The notes below the pieces were generated by a model, which made no database searches, was not told where the DNA came from, and saw nothing but the letters and a program-made list of their open reading frames with translations. Below are positions 17,054 to 25,450 of a stretch of 64,000 bases of DNA, in pieces; the first letter of the stretch is position 1, and each line of letters begins with the position of its first letter. Position numbers and translations under genes: made by a program. The DNA lies in contig NZ_CAKKLV010000005.1 of assembly GCF_918698115.1 (NCBI RefSeq), positions 186,001-250,000 on the forward strand, written 5' to 3'. This DNA is from Peribacillus sp. Bi96 (GTDB lineage: Bacteria; Bacillota; Bacilli; Bacillales; DSM-1321).

Positions 17054-18427
17054 ATGAAAAGTCCGGATTCTACTGAAAGTGTGGAAATGACTCTCCAAAC
17101 TCTATTAAAGATTCTTGATCATTCCTCAGATGAGATTTTCGTCCTTGACGGCGAAAAGCGGATTCTTTACGTCAACAAGGCATGTGAGCGCCATTATGGG
17201 CTAAAACCTACTGAAGTCATTGGCAAATATAATGTGGACTTATTTGAAAAAGGGTACTGGACACCCTCCATCGTGCCTGAAGTATTTAAAAGAAAAAAGC
17301 CTTGCTACATTAAACAACAAACGTATATTGGCGCAGAATTGATGACATCAGCGATTCCGATTTTAAATGATGCGGGGGAAATTGAACTGGTCGTCACTAC
17401 ATCCACAGAAACCCAAACGTATAAAATGTTAAAAGCAAATGAAGCGAGTAGTGAGTCAAAATCGACTCATAACGAAGATGAAACGGGGAGATTCATTACT
17501 AATAGCGGTAAAATCAACCGCATCCTCACTTTTTGTGAAAAGGTGGCACCGACCGATTCCACGATTTTAATCCAGGGGGAATCTGGAACAGGAAAAGGAG
17601 TGCTTGCCCATTTCATCCACCGGATCAGTAAACGGAAAAGCAAACCTTTCCTGACAATCAACTGTGCTGCCATTCCGGAAGAGCTGCTCGAATCCGAACT
17701 ATTCGGCTATTCAAAAGGTGCATTTACGGGTGCGAACAAAACTGGAAAACGCGGATTGATTGAATCCGCAGACGGTGGCACTGTCTTTCTTGATGAAATT
17801 GGGGAAATACCGCTCGCTCTGCAGGCAAAGCTTCTCCAAGTAATCCAGGACAAACAATTCATTCCCGTCGGGGGCAGTGAAATGAAAAAAGTCGACATCC
17901 GCATCGTCGCTGCAACCAATCAGAACTTAATAGAAATGGTCAATGATAAAAGATTCCGGGAAGATTTATTTTACCGCTTGAATGTGATTGATATTCAATT
18001 GCCTCCATTGCGAGAACGTAAAGAAGATATCATTCCCCTTACGTACAATTTTTTAAATAAGTTCAATGAAAGATATCATGAAAATAAAGTCATTTCGGAA
18101 GAATGCTTGAACCTATTAATTCATTATTCATGGCCAGGCAATGTCCGCCAGCTTGAAAACTTGATTGAACGGTTAGTGTTAGTAAGTGACTCCGTTATCC
18201 TAATGGCCGACTTGCCTGAAATGATTACCGAAAATGTTGAACAAGTGACCCAGATCGATCTCCCCACTTCGCTCGATAAAGCGGTTGATGAAACGAAGCG
18301 GATATTGATAAGGAAATCTTTCCAAACCTACAAATCATCCAGGAAAGTAGCGAAGGACCTCTCTATCAGCCAAACGAAAGCCTCGGCATTGATCCGGGAG
18401 TACTGTGAGGATTTAATGAATAAATAG
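17054..18427 (+). CDS. Sigma-54-dependent activator, PAS-AAA+-HTH
   Basis: Enhancer-binding protein of 457 aa, divergent from and presumably activating the Rieske operon. PAS domain at about 15-125, AAA+ domain with Walker A GESGTGKG, the canonical GAFTGA loop, Walker B GTVFLDEIGE and AATNQ, then a short Fis-type HTH (AKDLSISQTKASALIRE). Paralogue of the 1603-3006 protein. The ATG at 17054 follows AGAGAGG; the open frame upstream to 16958 runs through the promoter region and is rejected. The PAS domain may sense the pathway substrate. Confidence 0.92.
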   Translation: MKSPDSTESVEMTLQTLLKILDHSSDEIFVLDGEKRILYVNKACERHYGLKPTEVIGKYNVDLFEKGYWTPSIVPEVFKRKKPCYIKQQTYIGAELMTSAIPILNDAGEIELVVTTSTETQTYKMLKANEASSESKSTHNEDETGRFITNSGKINRILTFCEKVAPTDSTILIQGESGTGKGVLAHFIHRISKRKSKPFLTINCAAIPEELLESELFGYSKGAFTGANKTGKRGLIESADGGTVFLDEIGEIPLALQAKLLQVIQDKQFIPVGGSEMKKVDIRIVAATNQNLIEMVNDKRFREDLFYRLNVIDIQLPPLRERKEDIIPLTYNFLNKFNERYHENKVISEECLNLLIHYSWPGNVRQLENLIERLVLVSDSVILMADLPEMITENVEQVTQIDLPTSLDKAVDETKRILIRKSFQTYKSSRKVAKDLSISQTKASALIREYCEDLMNK

Positions 18428-18447
18428 GTATACGATCATGATATTTT

Positions 18448-18487
18448 GTAAAACCCCCAGCACTCTTATCCTGCTGGGGGTTTTACG
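18448..18487 (+). terminator. Terminator behind the activator gene
   Basis: Perfect stem GTAAAACCCCCAGCA / TGCTGGGGGTTTTAC, 20 bp past the stop codon. Confidence 0.9.
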
Positions 18488-18590
18488 TTGCTTTTGATAG
18501 AACGAAAAGCAAAAGACAAACATTGATATTCAAATTCATGAGATATTCCATTTTCACTAATTTAGCTATCATTCCAAATACGAAACGAAT

Positions 18591-18621
18591 AAGAGACTTC
18601 CCCACTGCGGGCAAGTCTCTT
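18591..18621 (-). terminator. Terminator behind the anti-sigma gene
   Basis: AAGAGACTTGCCC / GGGGAAGTCTCTT hairpin directly after the minus-strand stop at 18626. Confidence 0.75.
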
Positions 18622-18625
18622 ATTT

Positions 18626-19348
18626 TTATGAAGATCCAACTATTTTCTCGCCTCTCGGCTTTGTACTATTTGAATCTGGTTCTTTTGTGATGCCAATTTG
18701 ATTGAATTGATCATTCATTGACAGTTTGTATGTCAATGATCCTGTGCCTGTTTCATCAGGCTTGAAAGTTCCTGCATTTGTCCGTTTTCCATCTTTCAGC
18801 AACCACACCTGATACACCTCGGACTCTTGAAGGCTAGGCAAATTCTGAATCTGAACGACTAACCTTCTTTCTTCCCCTTGCTGCAAAATGTATGCAGCAC
18901 CGTCCGTATTCATATTTACAGCGGTCTTGTGAGCAGGCTGCAATGATAGTGACGTTTTAACCTCCATTGGGAGATTGATAGCTGCAAGTTCTTTTTTTAG
19001 TTGAATATTGGAATATAACAGCGCAACAGCCAAAACTAGAAAGGCCAGCACGAGACCTGAAGTTACTGGTGTAAACTGCTTAAAGAAAAAACTACTCCAA
19101 TTCTTTTCCTTTCTCATCGGAACTTCATCATCAGGCTCAAAGACAAAATTCATAACCTCTGCTTTCAGGGAAGAAGAAGGTTCCATTTCTTCGAAATCCC
19201 ATTTCAATGAATTCCAGGCTTCCGTCATTTGTTCATACTCCCTAGCGCATTCAGGGCAATGAATTAAGTGTTCCGCGAATGCCTTTTTTTCTTTTTCTCC
19301 CAGTTCACCCGATAAAAATGAAAGCAGGTTAGCGCACTCTGTATTCAT
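18626..19348 (-). CDS. Anti-sigma factor, zinc finger plus RskA-like domain
   Basis: Membrane-bound anti-sigma factor of 240 aa. The N-terminal zinc-binding anti-sigma domain has His 27-x3-Cys 31-x2-Cys 34 (HLIHCPEC). One membrane helix follows at about residues 92-112, then an external RskA-type domain (YQVWLLKDGKRTNAG). It should hold the sigma factor of the preceding gene inactive until a signal arrives. Its ATG directly abuts the stop of the sigma gene. The outward domain may read the state of the lipoprotein or binding protein encoded upstream. Confidence 0.9.
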   Translation of the reverse strand: MNTECANLLSFLSGELGEKEKKAFAEHLIHCPECAREYEQMTEAWNSLKWDFEEMEPSSSLKAEVMNFVFEPDDEVPMRKEKNWSSFFFKQFTPVTSGLVLAFLVLAVALLYSNIQLKKELAAINLPMEVKTSLSLQPAHKTAVNMNTDGAAYILQQGEERRLVVQIQNLPSLQESEVYQVWLLKDGKRTNAGTFKPDETGTGSLTYKLSMNDQFNQIGITKEPDSNSTKPRGEKIVGSS

Positions 19349-19960
19349 TTACAAACCACCTACTTCCAAATACTTTTTCAACAATTTAAGCGACTGATGA
19401 AGTCTGCTCTTGATGGTACCAATCGGTTCATTTTCAATTTTGGCAATTTCCGTTAACGAATACCCTTTCCAATACAGTAAATCAATCAGCCTTTTTTGCG
19501 GCTTGCTTAACTTACTTTTGGCATTGGCAATTTCACTGTATAATAGCCCATTTTCTATATCATTATTCGGATCTTCCATGTCAATTGGATGGCTCATGTC
19601 CATGTGTTTGTTATTCCGAATATGAACGCTGTCTTTACGGACATAATCCACACACACATTCCGTGTAACGGTCAAAAGCCAGCTTACAAAGTGCCCCTTT
19701 TCGGAATTATAACTGCTTTTTGTGGTCCAGAGCTTTAAAAAAACCAACTGAACAATCTCTTTAGTTTTTTCAGTATTTCCATTCGTGAACTTAAAAATAA
19801 AACCATAGATTAATTTAATATGCCTGTCATAAAGTTCTTCCAGAGCAGGACGATGCTTTTTCATTACTAATCCCATCAATTCCTTATCAAGTTTTTCTTT
19901 CAATCGCACCTGCAACTCCTCACCAAGTAAATTTGGAAAACGAATAACAGGAACGACCAT
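19349..19960 (-). CDS. ECF-type RNA polymerase sigma factor
   Basis: Sigma-70 family, group 4 factor of about 203 aa. Region 2 spans LYDRHIKLIYGFIFKF to WLLTVTRNVCVDYVRK; region 4 is KRLIDLLYWKGYSLTEIAKI with IGTIKSRLHQSLKLLKK as recognition helix. The ATG at 19960 (MVVPVIRF) is likely; an upstream in-frame ATG at 20002 would overlap the lipoprotein gene. It is followed directly by its anti-sigma gene. It probably drives this operon through the element at 21287-21315. Confidence 0.9.
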   Translation of the reverse strand: MVVPVIRFPNLLGEELQVRLKEKLDKELMGLVMKKHRPALEELYDRHIKLIYGFIFKFTNGNTEKTKEIVQLVFLKLWTTKSSYNSEKGHFVSWLLTVTRNVCVDYVRKDSVHIRNNKHMDMSHPIDMEDPNNDIENGLLYSEIANAKSKLSKPQKRLIDLLYWKGYSLTEIAKIENEPIGTIKSRLHQSLKLLKKYLEVGGL

Positions 19961-19979
19961 CACTGATCGTCCCTTTTTC

Positions 19980-20450
19980 TTATTTTGGAAAAACCGTCTC
20001 ATTATTCACAATATACCAAACATTTTTCACACCTTCACCATTGACATCTCCCGTTGCCTTATCATTCGCAAAATAGTAGAGCGGAAATCCTTTGTACGTT
20101 ACCTGCTCTTCCCCTGTATCTTCCCTTTTGATGGTTCCAAATTCTTTTTCCTCAAATCCTTCAGGAACAGCAAAATCCCTATCCATGAACGGCGGCCACT
20201 TTTCCAAACATTCATCCGCACAATTGCTTTTTCCGGATTTATCGTTTTTGAAAAAGTAAAGCGTCATTCCTTTAGAATCAGCCAAGTATTCGCCTGTTTT
20301 TTCACTTTCCAATAATTTTAGGGTTACTGCTTTTTCATCGGAAGTACCACTAACAGCCTGATCCTTTTCGGGTGAATCCTTAGCTTCATTTCCACAAGCC
20401 GCCAAAACTAATACCATCATAATTACCGAAAAAAACATCCACTTTTTCAT
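19980..20450 (-). CDS. Lipoprotein with PF03640 secreted repeats
   Basis: Lipoprotein of 156 aa: signal peptide with lipobox LAAC, a Glu/Lys/Asp linker, then two copies of the repeat GMTLYFFKNDK...CADECLEKWPPF and GFPLYYFANDKATGD. That is the PF03640 family (secreted repeat of unknown function). Anchored outside the membrane. It lies between the AcfC-like binding protein and the sigma factor; spacing of 20-21 bp suggests one operon. The conserved Cys pair and Trp suggest a redox or ligand-binding role, but none is established. Confidence 0.85.
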   Translation of the reverse strand: MKKWMFFSVIMMVLVLAACGNEAKDSPEKDQAVSGTSDEKAVTLKLLESEKTGEYLADSKGMTLYFFKNDKSGKSNCADECLEKWPPFMDRDFAVPEGFEEKEFGTIKREDTGEEQVTYKGFPLYYFANDKATGDVNGEGVKNVWYIVNNETVFPK

Positions 20451-20471
20451 ATACTCTCACTCCTCGTCAAT

Positions 20472-21260
20472 TTACTTCCATCCCCATTTTTGAAACACTT
20501 GATGGGATTTTTCCGTTTTAAGATAATCAATGAATTGTTTTGCCTTTTTCTTGTTTTCACTCTTACTTGTTATGCTTATCGGGGTTCCTCTATAGAGCTT
20601 TTCTTCTTCAGGGAGTTGAACCAGGTCCGTCACATCCGACAGGCGGTAATGCCAGGATTCATATGTAATCCAGGCGTCTAATTTAGAATTTGTCTTCCAT
20701 AGATCGATAGCTTCTGCACTGGACTTCACTGAAATGTCAATATTCCTGCTAATTCCAGGAATCAATCCTTTTCTTCCCGCCAAATCTTCCCAAAGCCCCA
20801 GTTGCCCTGCTCCATTAACATCCACAATCTTTACACCCCTTTTCGTTAAATCCTCCAAAGACCGTATGTTCTTTGGGTTTCCTTTTCTAACCAGAATTCC
20901 AGCTGACCGTACATACAATTCTGTACGGTTTTTTTCTTCAAGGATATCCGGATGATCATGCATAAATTCAGTTAACATATACTCTGACCCTCCATAAATG
21001 ATATCCGCATCCTGTTTGGCTTGATCAATCCATTTTTCCTCGGGTCCTGCTGTTACTTCAATTTTTATCCCCGTTTCTTTGGTGAATTGTTCCGCCACTT
21101 CCTTAATAGGTCCAAGAGGTCCACCTGGTCCATATACTTTTACGATGTCGTTAACAGCTTGCCCCCGTTTCGAACCCATTTCCGGTGAAAATCCTAACAG
21201 TACTACCATCAATGATATCCACCCAACAAAAATGACCCTTTTCCTCACTTCCTTCTTCAC
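20472..21260 (-). CDS. AcfC-like periplasmic-type substrate-binding protein
   Basis: Extracytoplasmic binding protein of 262 aa resembling accessory colonization factor AcfC and molybdate/sulfate-type binding proteins. It has an N-terminal signal/anchor helix (VIFVGWISLMVVLLGF) and the family signature VYGPGGPLGPIKEVAEQF. No lipobox Cys is seen. No ABC permease or ATPase is nearby, so it may act as a sensor for the ECF system rather than in transport. The start is uncertain: the GTG at 21260 overlaps AAAGGAG, and the GTG four codons later has better spacing. Confidence 0.82.
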   Translation of the reverse strand: MKKEVRKRVIFVGWISLMVVLLGFSPEMGSKRGQAVNDIVKVYGPGGPLGPIKEVAEQFTKETGIKIEVTAGPEEKWIDQAKQDADIIYGGSEYMLTEFMHDHPDILEEKNRTELYVRSAGILVRKGNPKNIRSLEDLTKRGVKIVDVNGAGQLGLWEDLAGRKGLIPGISRNIDISVKSSAEAIDLWKTNSKLDAWITYESWHYRLSDVTDLVQLPEEEKLYRGTPISITSKSENKKKAKQFIDYLKTEKSHQVFQKWGWK

Positions 21261-21286
21261 TCCTTTCTAAAAACCTTTGTACTATA

Positions 21287-21315
21287 GATAACGGGACAAA
21301 CCTCAAAACGGTTTG
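21287..21315 (-). promoter_or_regulatory. Candidate ECF sigma promoter
   Basis: Minus strand CAAACC, 16 bases, CGTTATC: an AAC-type -35 and CGT-type -10 as used by ECF sigma factors, 27 bp before the first gene. The -35 is half of an inverted repeat CAAACC-N7-GGTTTG (21297-21315). Probably the autoregulated promoter of the operon. Confidence 0.5.
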
Positions 21316-21392
21316 AAAAAAATTGATAATTTTTTTAACATGCTGCAAAATACATCTGATGATCTTAAGCTTTTCTATTTTTTCTCAACAAA

Positions 21393-21576
21393 AAAACCAT
21401 TCGAAAACGGAATGGTTGCAGACTGTAGACAAACTCGCTAATAATTGAGTTTGTCTACAGTTTTTTGAGGTGTATTTAATTTGAATGTTGCATTCCCTCC
21501 AGGCACTCGCTTACCGCCTGCGGGGTACTCCCTTGGACGCGCTTTTCTAAGCAGAAGTCTCGTACCTTCCGTTCTA
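21393..21576 (-). repeat. Dispersed intergenic repeat, copy A
   Basis: Composite element downstream of the ger operon: conserved core (plus strand GGCACTCGCTTACCGCCTGC ... GGACGCGCTTTTCTAAGCAG, then AGTCTCGTACCTTCCG), a hairpin GTAGACAAACTC / GAGTTTGTCTAC, and a second hairpin with a T-run on the minus strand (CCATTC/GAATGG). Copies B and C are at 27225-27425 and 42967-43110. Confidence 0.85.
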
Positions 21577-21621
21577 ATCTACTTTTTTAAGCCTCTTAAA
21601 TCAAAGCAGTGGCAGAAAAGG

Positions 21622-22731
21622 TTAGCTTGAATTGCTTCCCTTTCTCTGTCTATTTCTTTTACCAATCAAAGCAATCACCAACAATAACAGAGGAATAATC
21701 GTTTGCATCAAAACTCCATGAAAAGGGAAGGCGACGATATCATATCGACTGACATCCATAGAGCTAGGATACGACCAAAAGCTGAACTCTACAATCAAAA
21801 TCCCTATAGGCCATACAACAGGACGATAGTCGGAGAGATTCAGCCACTGCGCAGTACCCAAAGCAGCCGCATAATAAAACACAGAAATTTTGACAAACGC
21901 TCCTACTATCCATACGGCCATGATGGCGGACTCCAAATGTTCAAAAAAGTCGGCCAAACTGATGTACCGAGATACATTCATCATGGGATAAATCTTTGTG
22001 GATGTTGTTGATCCGAGTACAAAAAGAACGATAAGATTCACCACAACTAACGTCATCATCACGGCAAACACAGTCATCATCCCATATTTCATTCCTTTTT
22101 TCATATCCGTTAAAAAAGGGAGGAGAAAAATCATCAGAAAAAACTCGCTGAACCATCCACCCGGTATAATTGACCCCTTGATTGGAGGCATAATTCCATT
22201 CCCCAATATCGGGAATATATTCTTAAATTCAAGGTCAGCGCCCAGTAAGATGATTAAGAGGAGGAGTGGAAGGATAAAAACAGGAACAAACAATTGGGCA
22301 GCTCTCCCCAACACCTCTATTCCTCCGCGTACGATAAAGGCACAGAGGAGTACCATTGATGCCATGATCACGCTAATCGGGGTTTTGACCAGAAAAGAGT
22401 CGACAATAAATTCCCCATAACTTCTTAGGATTTGCCCTGTGATCGGGATATAAAAAAACAAGAATAAAAAGCTGAGAATTTTTCCCGGAACCCGACCAAT
22501 GATCTGTTCACTGAATTGGATAACCGTTTGTTTCGGATAAAGTTTGTGCAGTTTATAAGCGATATACACCGTCGCAAACCCGATGAGAGACGCCAAAATG
22601 GGGGAAAGCCATAAATCAGTTTTGGCATATTTGGCTGTGATGCTTGGAACACCGAGAACAGCCGTTGCCACAATCGTCGGATACATCAAGAACGCCATCT
22701 GTAGAGACGAAATTTTACCTTTCTCCATCAT
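21622..22731 (-). CDS. GerAB-family germinant receptor permease, second copy
   Basis: Spore germination permease of 369 aa with ten membrane helices (APC-like). Starts MMEKGKISSLQMAFLMYPTI after AAAGGAGGAAG. It is about 85% identical by eye to the gene just upstream (22830-23933), so the operon carries a tandem B-subunit duplication. It would sit in the spore inner membrane and bind the germinant with GerAA and GerAC partners. Divergence is concentrated in loops and in residues such as QILRSYGEFIVDSF versus LILRGYGEFVVGSF, which could alter ligand choice. Confidence 0.92.
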   Translation of the reverse strand: MMEKGKISSLQMAFLMYPTIVATAVLGVPSITAKYAKTDLWLSPILASLIGFATVYIAYKLHKLYPKQTVIQFSEQIIGRVPGKILSFLFLFFYIPITGQILRSYGEFIVDSFLVKTPISVIMASMVLLCAFIVRGGIEVLGRAAQLFVPVFILPLLLLIILLGADLEFKNIFPILGNGIMPPIKGSIIPGGWFSEFFLMIFLLPFLTDMKKGMKYGMMTVFAVMMTLVVVNLIVLFVLGSTTSTKIYPMMNVSRYISLADFFEHLESAIMAVWIVGAFVKISVFYYAAALGTAQWLNLSDYRPVVWPIGILIVEFSFWSYPSSMDVSRYDIVAFPFHGVLMQTIIPLLLLVIALIGKRNRQRKGSNSS

Positions 22732-22829
22732 CTTCCTCCTTTCTGTGATAGTATGTAAATTTGAAATCACGCAACCCACTGATAGATTTACTTTTTCATA
22801 AACTCTTCAAACGGCTTTATTCAATCCAT

Positions 22830-23933
22830 TCAGCTGGTTTCGGTTCCTTTATGATTTCTTTTCCTAACAATAGCAATCACCAACAATAACAGAGGAATAA
22901 TCGTTTGCATCAAAGTTCCTTGAAAAGGAAAGACGTTGATATCATTACGACTGACATCCATAGAGCTAGGCAACGACCAAAAACTGAATATGACAATCAA
23001 AATCCCTATCGGCCATACAACAGGGCGATAGTCGGAGAGATTCAGCCACTGCGCTGTACCTAAAGCAGTTGCATAATAGAAAACGGAAATTTTCACAAAC
23101 GCCCCTACTATCCATACCGCCATGACGGCGGACTCTACATGTTCAAAAAAGTCTGCCAAACTGATGTATCGAGATGCACTCATCAGGGGATAAAGCTTTG
23201 TGGATGTGGTTGACCCAAGTACAAATAGAACCAAAAGATTCACCACAATTAACGTCATCATCACAGCAAACACAGACATCATCCCGGATTTCATCCCTTT
23301 TTTCATATCCGCCAAAAAAGGAAGAAGAAAAATGATCAGGAAAAACTCGCTGAACCATCCCCCCGGTACAATCGCACCCTTGATTGGAGGCATAATTCCA
23401 TCCCCCAATATCGGGAATATATTCTTATATTCAAAATCAGGGATCAGTAAGAGGATTAAGATACAGATTGGAAAAATAAAAATAGGTACAAATAATTCAG
23501 CAGCTCTCCCCAGCACCTCTATTCCCCCGCGTACGATGAAAGCACACAGTAGCACCATTGATGCCATGATCACACTAATCGGGGTATTGACCAGAAAAGA
23601 GCCGACAACAAATTCTCCGTAACCTCTAAGGATTAGCCCCGTGTTCTGGATATAAAAAAACAAGAATAAAAAACCGAGAATTTTCCCCGGAATCCGACCA
23701 ATGATCTGTTCACTGAATTGGATCACCGTTTGTTTCGGATAAAGCTTGTGCAGTTTAATAGCGATATACACCGTCAGATACCCTATGAGCGCAGCAAAAA
23801 TGGGGGAAAGCCATAAATCGGTTTTGGCATATTTCGCTGTGATGCTTGGAACCCCGAGAAGAGCCGTTGCCACAATCGTCGGATACATCATGAATGCCAT
23901 CTGTAGGGATGAAATTTTCCCTTTCTCCATCAT
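22830..23933 (-). CDS. GerAB-family germinant receptor permease, first copy
   Basis: Ten-helix germination permease of 367 aa, paralogue of the next gene. AAAGGGGGAAG precedes the ATG pair at 23928-23933. It follows the small D-subunit gene by 54 bp. It provides the germinant-binding subunit of the GerA-type receptor. The intergenic region to the second copy (22732-22829) also looks copied, as expected for a recent duplication. Confidence 0.93.
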   Translation of the reverse strand: MMEKGKISSLQMAFMMYPTIVATALLGVPSITAKYAKTDLWLSPIFAALIGYLTVYIAIKLHKLYPKQTVIQFSEQIIGRIPGKILGFLFLFFYIQNTGLILRGYGEFVVGSFLVNTPISVIMASMVLLCAFIVRGGIEVLGRAAELFVPIFIFPICILILLLIPDFEYKNIFPILGDGIMPPIKGAIVPGGWFSEFFLIIFLLPFLADMKKGMKSGMMSVFAVMMTLIVVNLLVLFVLGSTTSTKLYPLMSASRYISLADFFEHVESAVMAVWIVGAFVKISVFYYATALGTAQWLNLSDYRPVVWPIGILIVIFSFWSLPSSMDVSRNDINVFPFQGTLMQTIIPLLLLVIAIVRKRNHKGTETS

Positions 23934-23987
23934 CTTCCCCCTTTCTTTAATAGTATGAATTGAATTACGCAACACTCACTAATAGAC

Positions 23988-24209
23988 TCACTTTTCCATA
24001 AACTCTCCAAACGGCCTGAAAAGAGTTACCATCCATTGAGTCGGTCCTGCCATCTGTGGGAGATTGAACATGGCCAGAACCAAGCCAGTGAGGAGCAGTG
24101 TAAGAAAAGCCACTTTATCTTTTTTAGGATTTTTTTTCATTTTCGGCCATTCATACAAAATGATTAGAATTACAATCACGGATGTACACAAAAAAGCCCC
24201 CCATCTCAC
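23988..24209 (-). CDS. Small GerD-subunit-like two-helix membrane protein
   Basis: 73-aa protein with two hydrophobic helices (GAFLCTSVIVILIILYEW and AFLTLLLTGLVLAMFNL) separated by a Lys-rich loop. Such small D subunits are known in some Bacillus germinant receptor operons, where they modulate receptor activity. Its ATG overlaps the GerAC stop (ATGA), so the two are coupled. Confidence 0.8.
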   Translation of the reverse strand: MRWGAFLCTSVIVILIILYEWPKMKKNPKKDKVAFLTLLLTGLVLAMFNLPQMAGPTQWMVTLFRPFGEFMEK

Positions 24210-25450
24210 TTGTCCTTCACCTCATTTTCAGACAAACCCGCCGGTTTGTTTATATAGCCCTGTCTTCGAATATGGGCCACAACATCGATTTCCACTTCCA
24301 TTTTCGCGAATATATCATTCCAGTGGTTTTCGATTTGATTAAACTGTTTAGGATATTTCCTATAGAAATCTTTACCCAACCCTAAAATGTCCGCTTTCTT
24401 ATCCTGAGTATGCAGAAAAGCCATCTCGATACGTTTTTCTATATCTTTTTGATATGCTCGTTCGGCAGCTTTTAAAGATTTTGGACTTGAAAGGTTTAAA
24501 TTCGTTCCATTTTGTATAACTGCTCCTTCTGTTTTTACCTTCACCAATACTTTCCATTTTTCATTGATAATTTGCGGAATGATCTTGACTTGGGCTGTCA
24601 CTGGATTTAAAGATATCTCCCCTTTCACACCTTTTGGTTGGAAGGTCACAGTGTATGATTCCATTTCATCTCTTAACCACAATAGCCCTCTTGTTTCTTT
24701 TTCCGTCATCGTCCCGGTCATCTTATCTTTTTTTAGTACGGCTGTCCCGACAATGTAAGGAATTCCCTGTAACTTTTTTTGCCCTTTTCCAGGTGGTAAA
24801 ATTTTAACGACTGGAAGTGCGGCAGCTTGAGGTTTACCCGTTAACATTTCATCTAAATCCTGTAATGTGACCAGCATCCCAATATGTAAATCAGATAGTT
24901 CTCTAAGCACTTCCCCTGAATAGTTTTCTAGAGGTGGCAAAGATTCAAGGATGGGCTTTGCTTTCCCTTTGCTGACATACATATTTGCTTTCTCTCTTGG
25001 CTGCGGATGGCGCAGCAAAAAATCCAGCTGCTCTTGAATTCCTTCCTTCGCTAACTTTTCACCGAATACAAATACTTTACAATGTCCCCAAAATATTTTT
25101 CGAGGAAGCTTGCTTTGAAGCTTAGACAATGCATCTGAAATATTGGAGCCTTTTTCAGATCTCACCAATGTCGTAACCCCACCCCCTTCTTGACTGGTCC
25201 CGCCTTGACCGCCACCACTACTTATTGAACTTGGAATAAAGACTTGGACGGATAGTTCGATTTGATTACTATCCTTCTTATCGATGGCGGCTGCTGTGAC
25301 AATCGCCAAATCAGTGATTTCTGTTCGGTCCCAACAACCGCTTAGAAAAGGGGCCGCTCCACAAATACCGAGCAAAAGAAGGACACTTTTCGTGAAATGA
25401 CGCCTCTTTACTTTCCATAGTATCCTTGTTTGCCTCCAGCTATTATTCAC
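24206..25450 (-). CDS. Ger(x)C germination lipoprotein
   Basis: C subunit of the germinant receptor, 414 aa. N-terminal signal with lipobox LSGC (then WDRTEITDLAIVTAAAIDK, a Ger(x)C hallmark), then the three-domain GerAC fold ending in the conserved C-terminal region (DILGLGKDFYRKYP). Lipidated and exposed outside the spore inner membrane. It overlaps gerAA by 4 bp upstream and the D gene downstream. Confidence 0.93.
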   Translation of the reverse strand: MNNSWRQTRILWKVKRRHFTKSVLLLLGICGAAPFLSGCWDRTEITDLAIVTAAAIDKKDSNQIELSVQVFIPSSISSGGGQGGTSQEGGGVTTLVRSEKGSNISDALSKLQSKLPRKIFWGHCKVFVFGEKLAKEGIQEQLDFLLRHPQPREKANMYVSKGKAKPILESLPPLENYSGEVLRELSDLHIGMLVTLQDLDEMLTGKPQAAALPVVKILPPGKGQKKLQGIPYIVGTAVLKKDKMTGTMTEKETRGLLWLRDEMESYTVTFQPKGVKGEISLNPVTAQVKIIPQIINEKWKVLVKVKTEGAVIQNGTNLNLSSPKSLKAAERAYQKDIEKRIEMAFLHTQDKKADILGLGKDFYRKYPKQFNQIENHWNDIFAKMEVEIDVVAHIRRQGYINKPAGLSENEVKDK

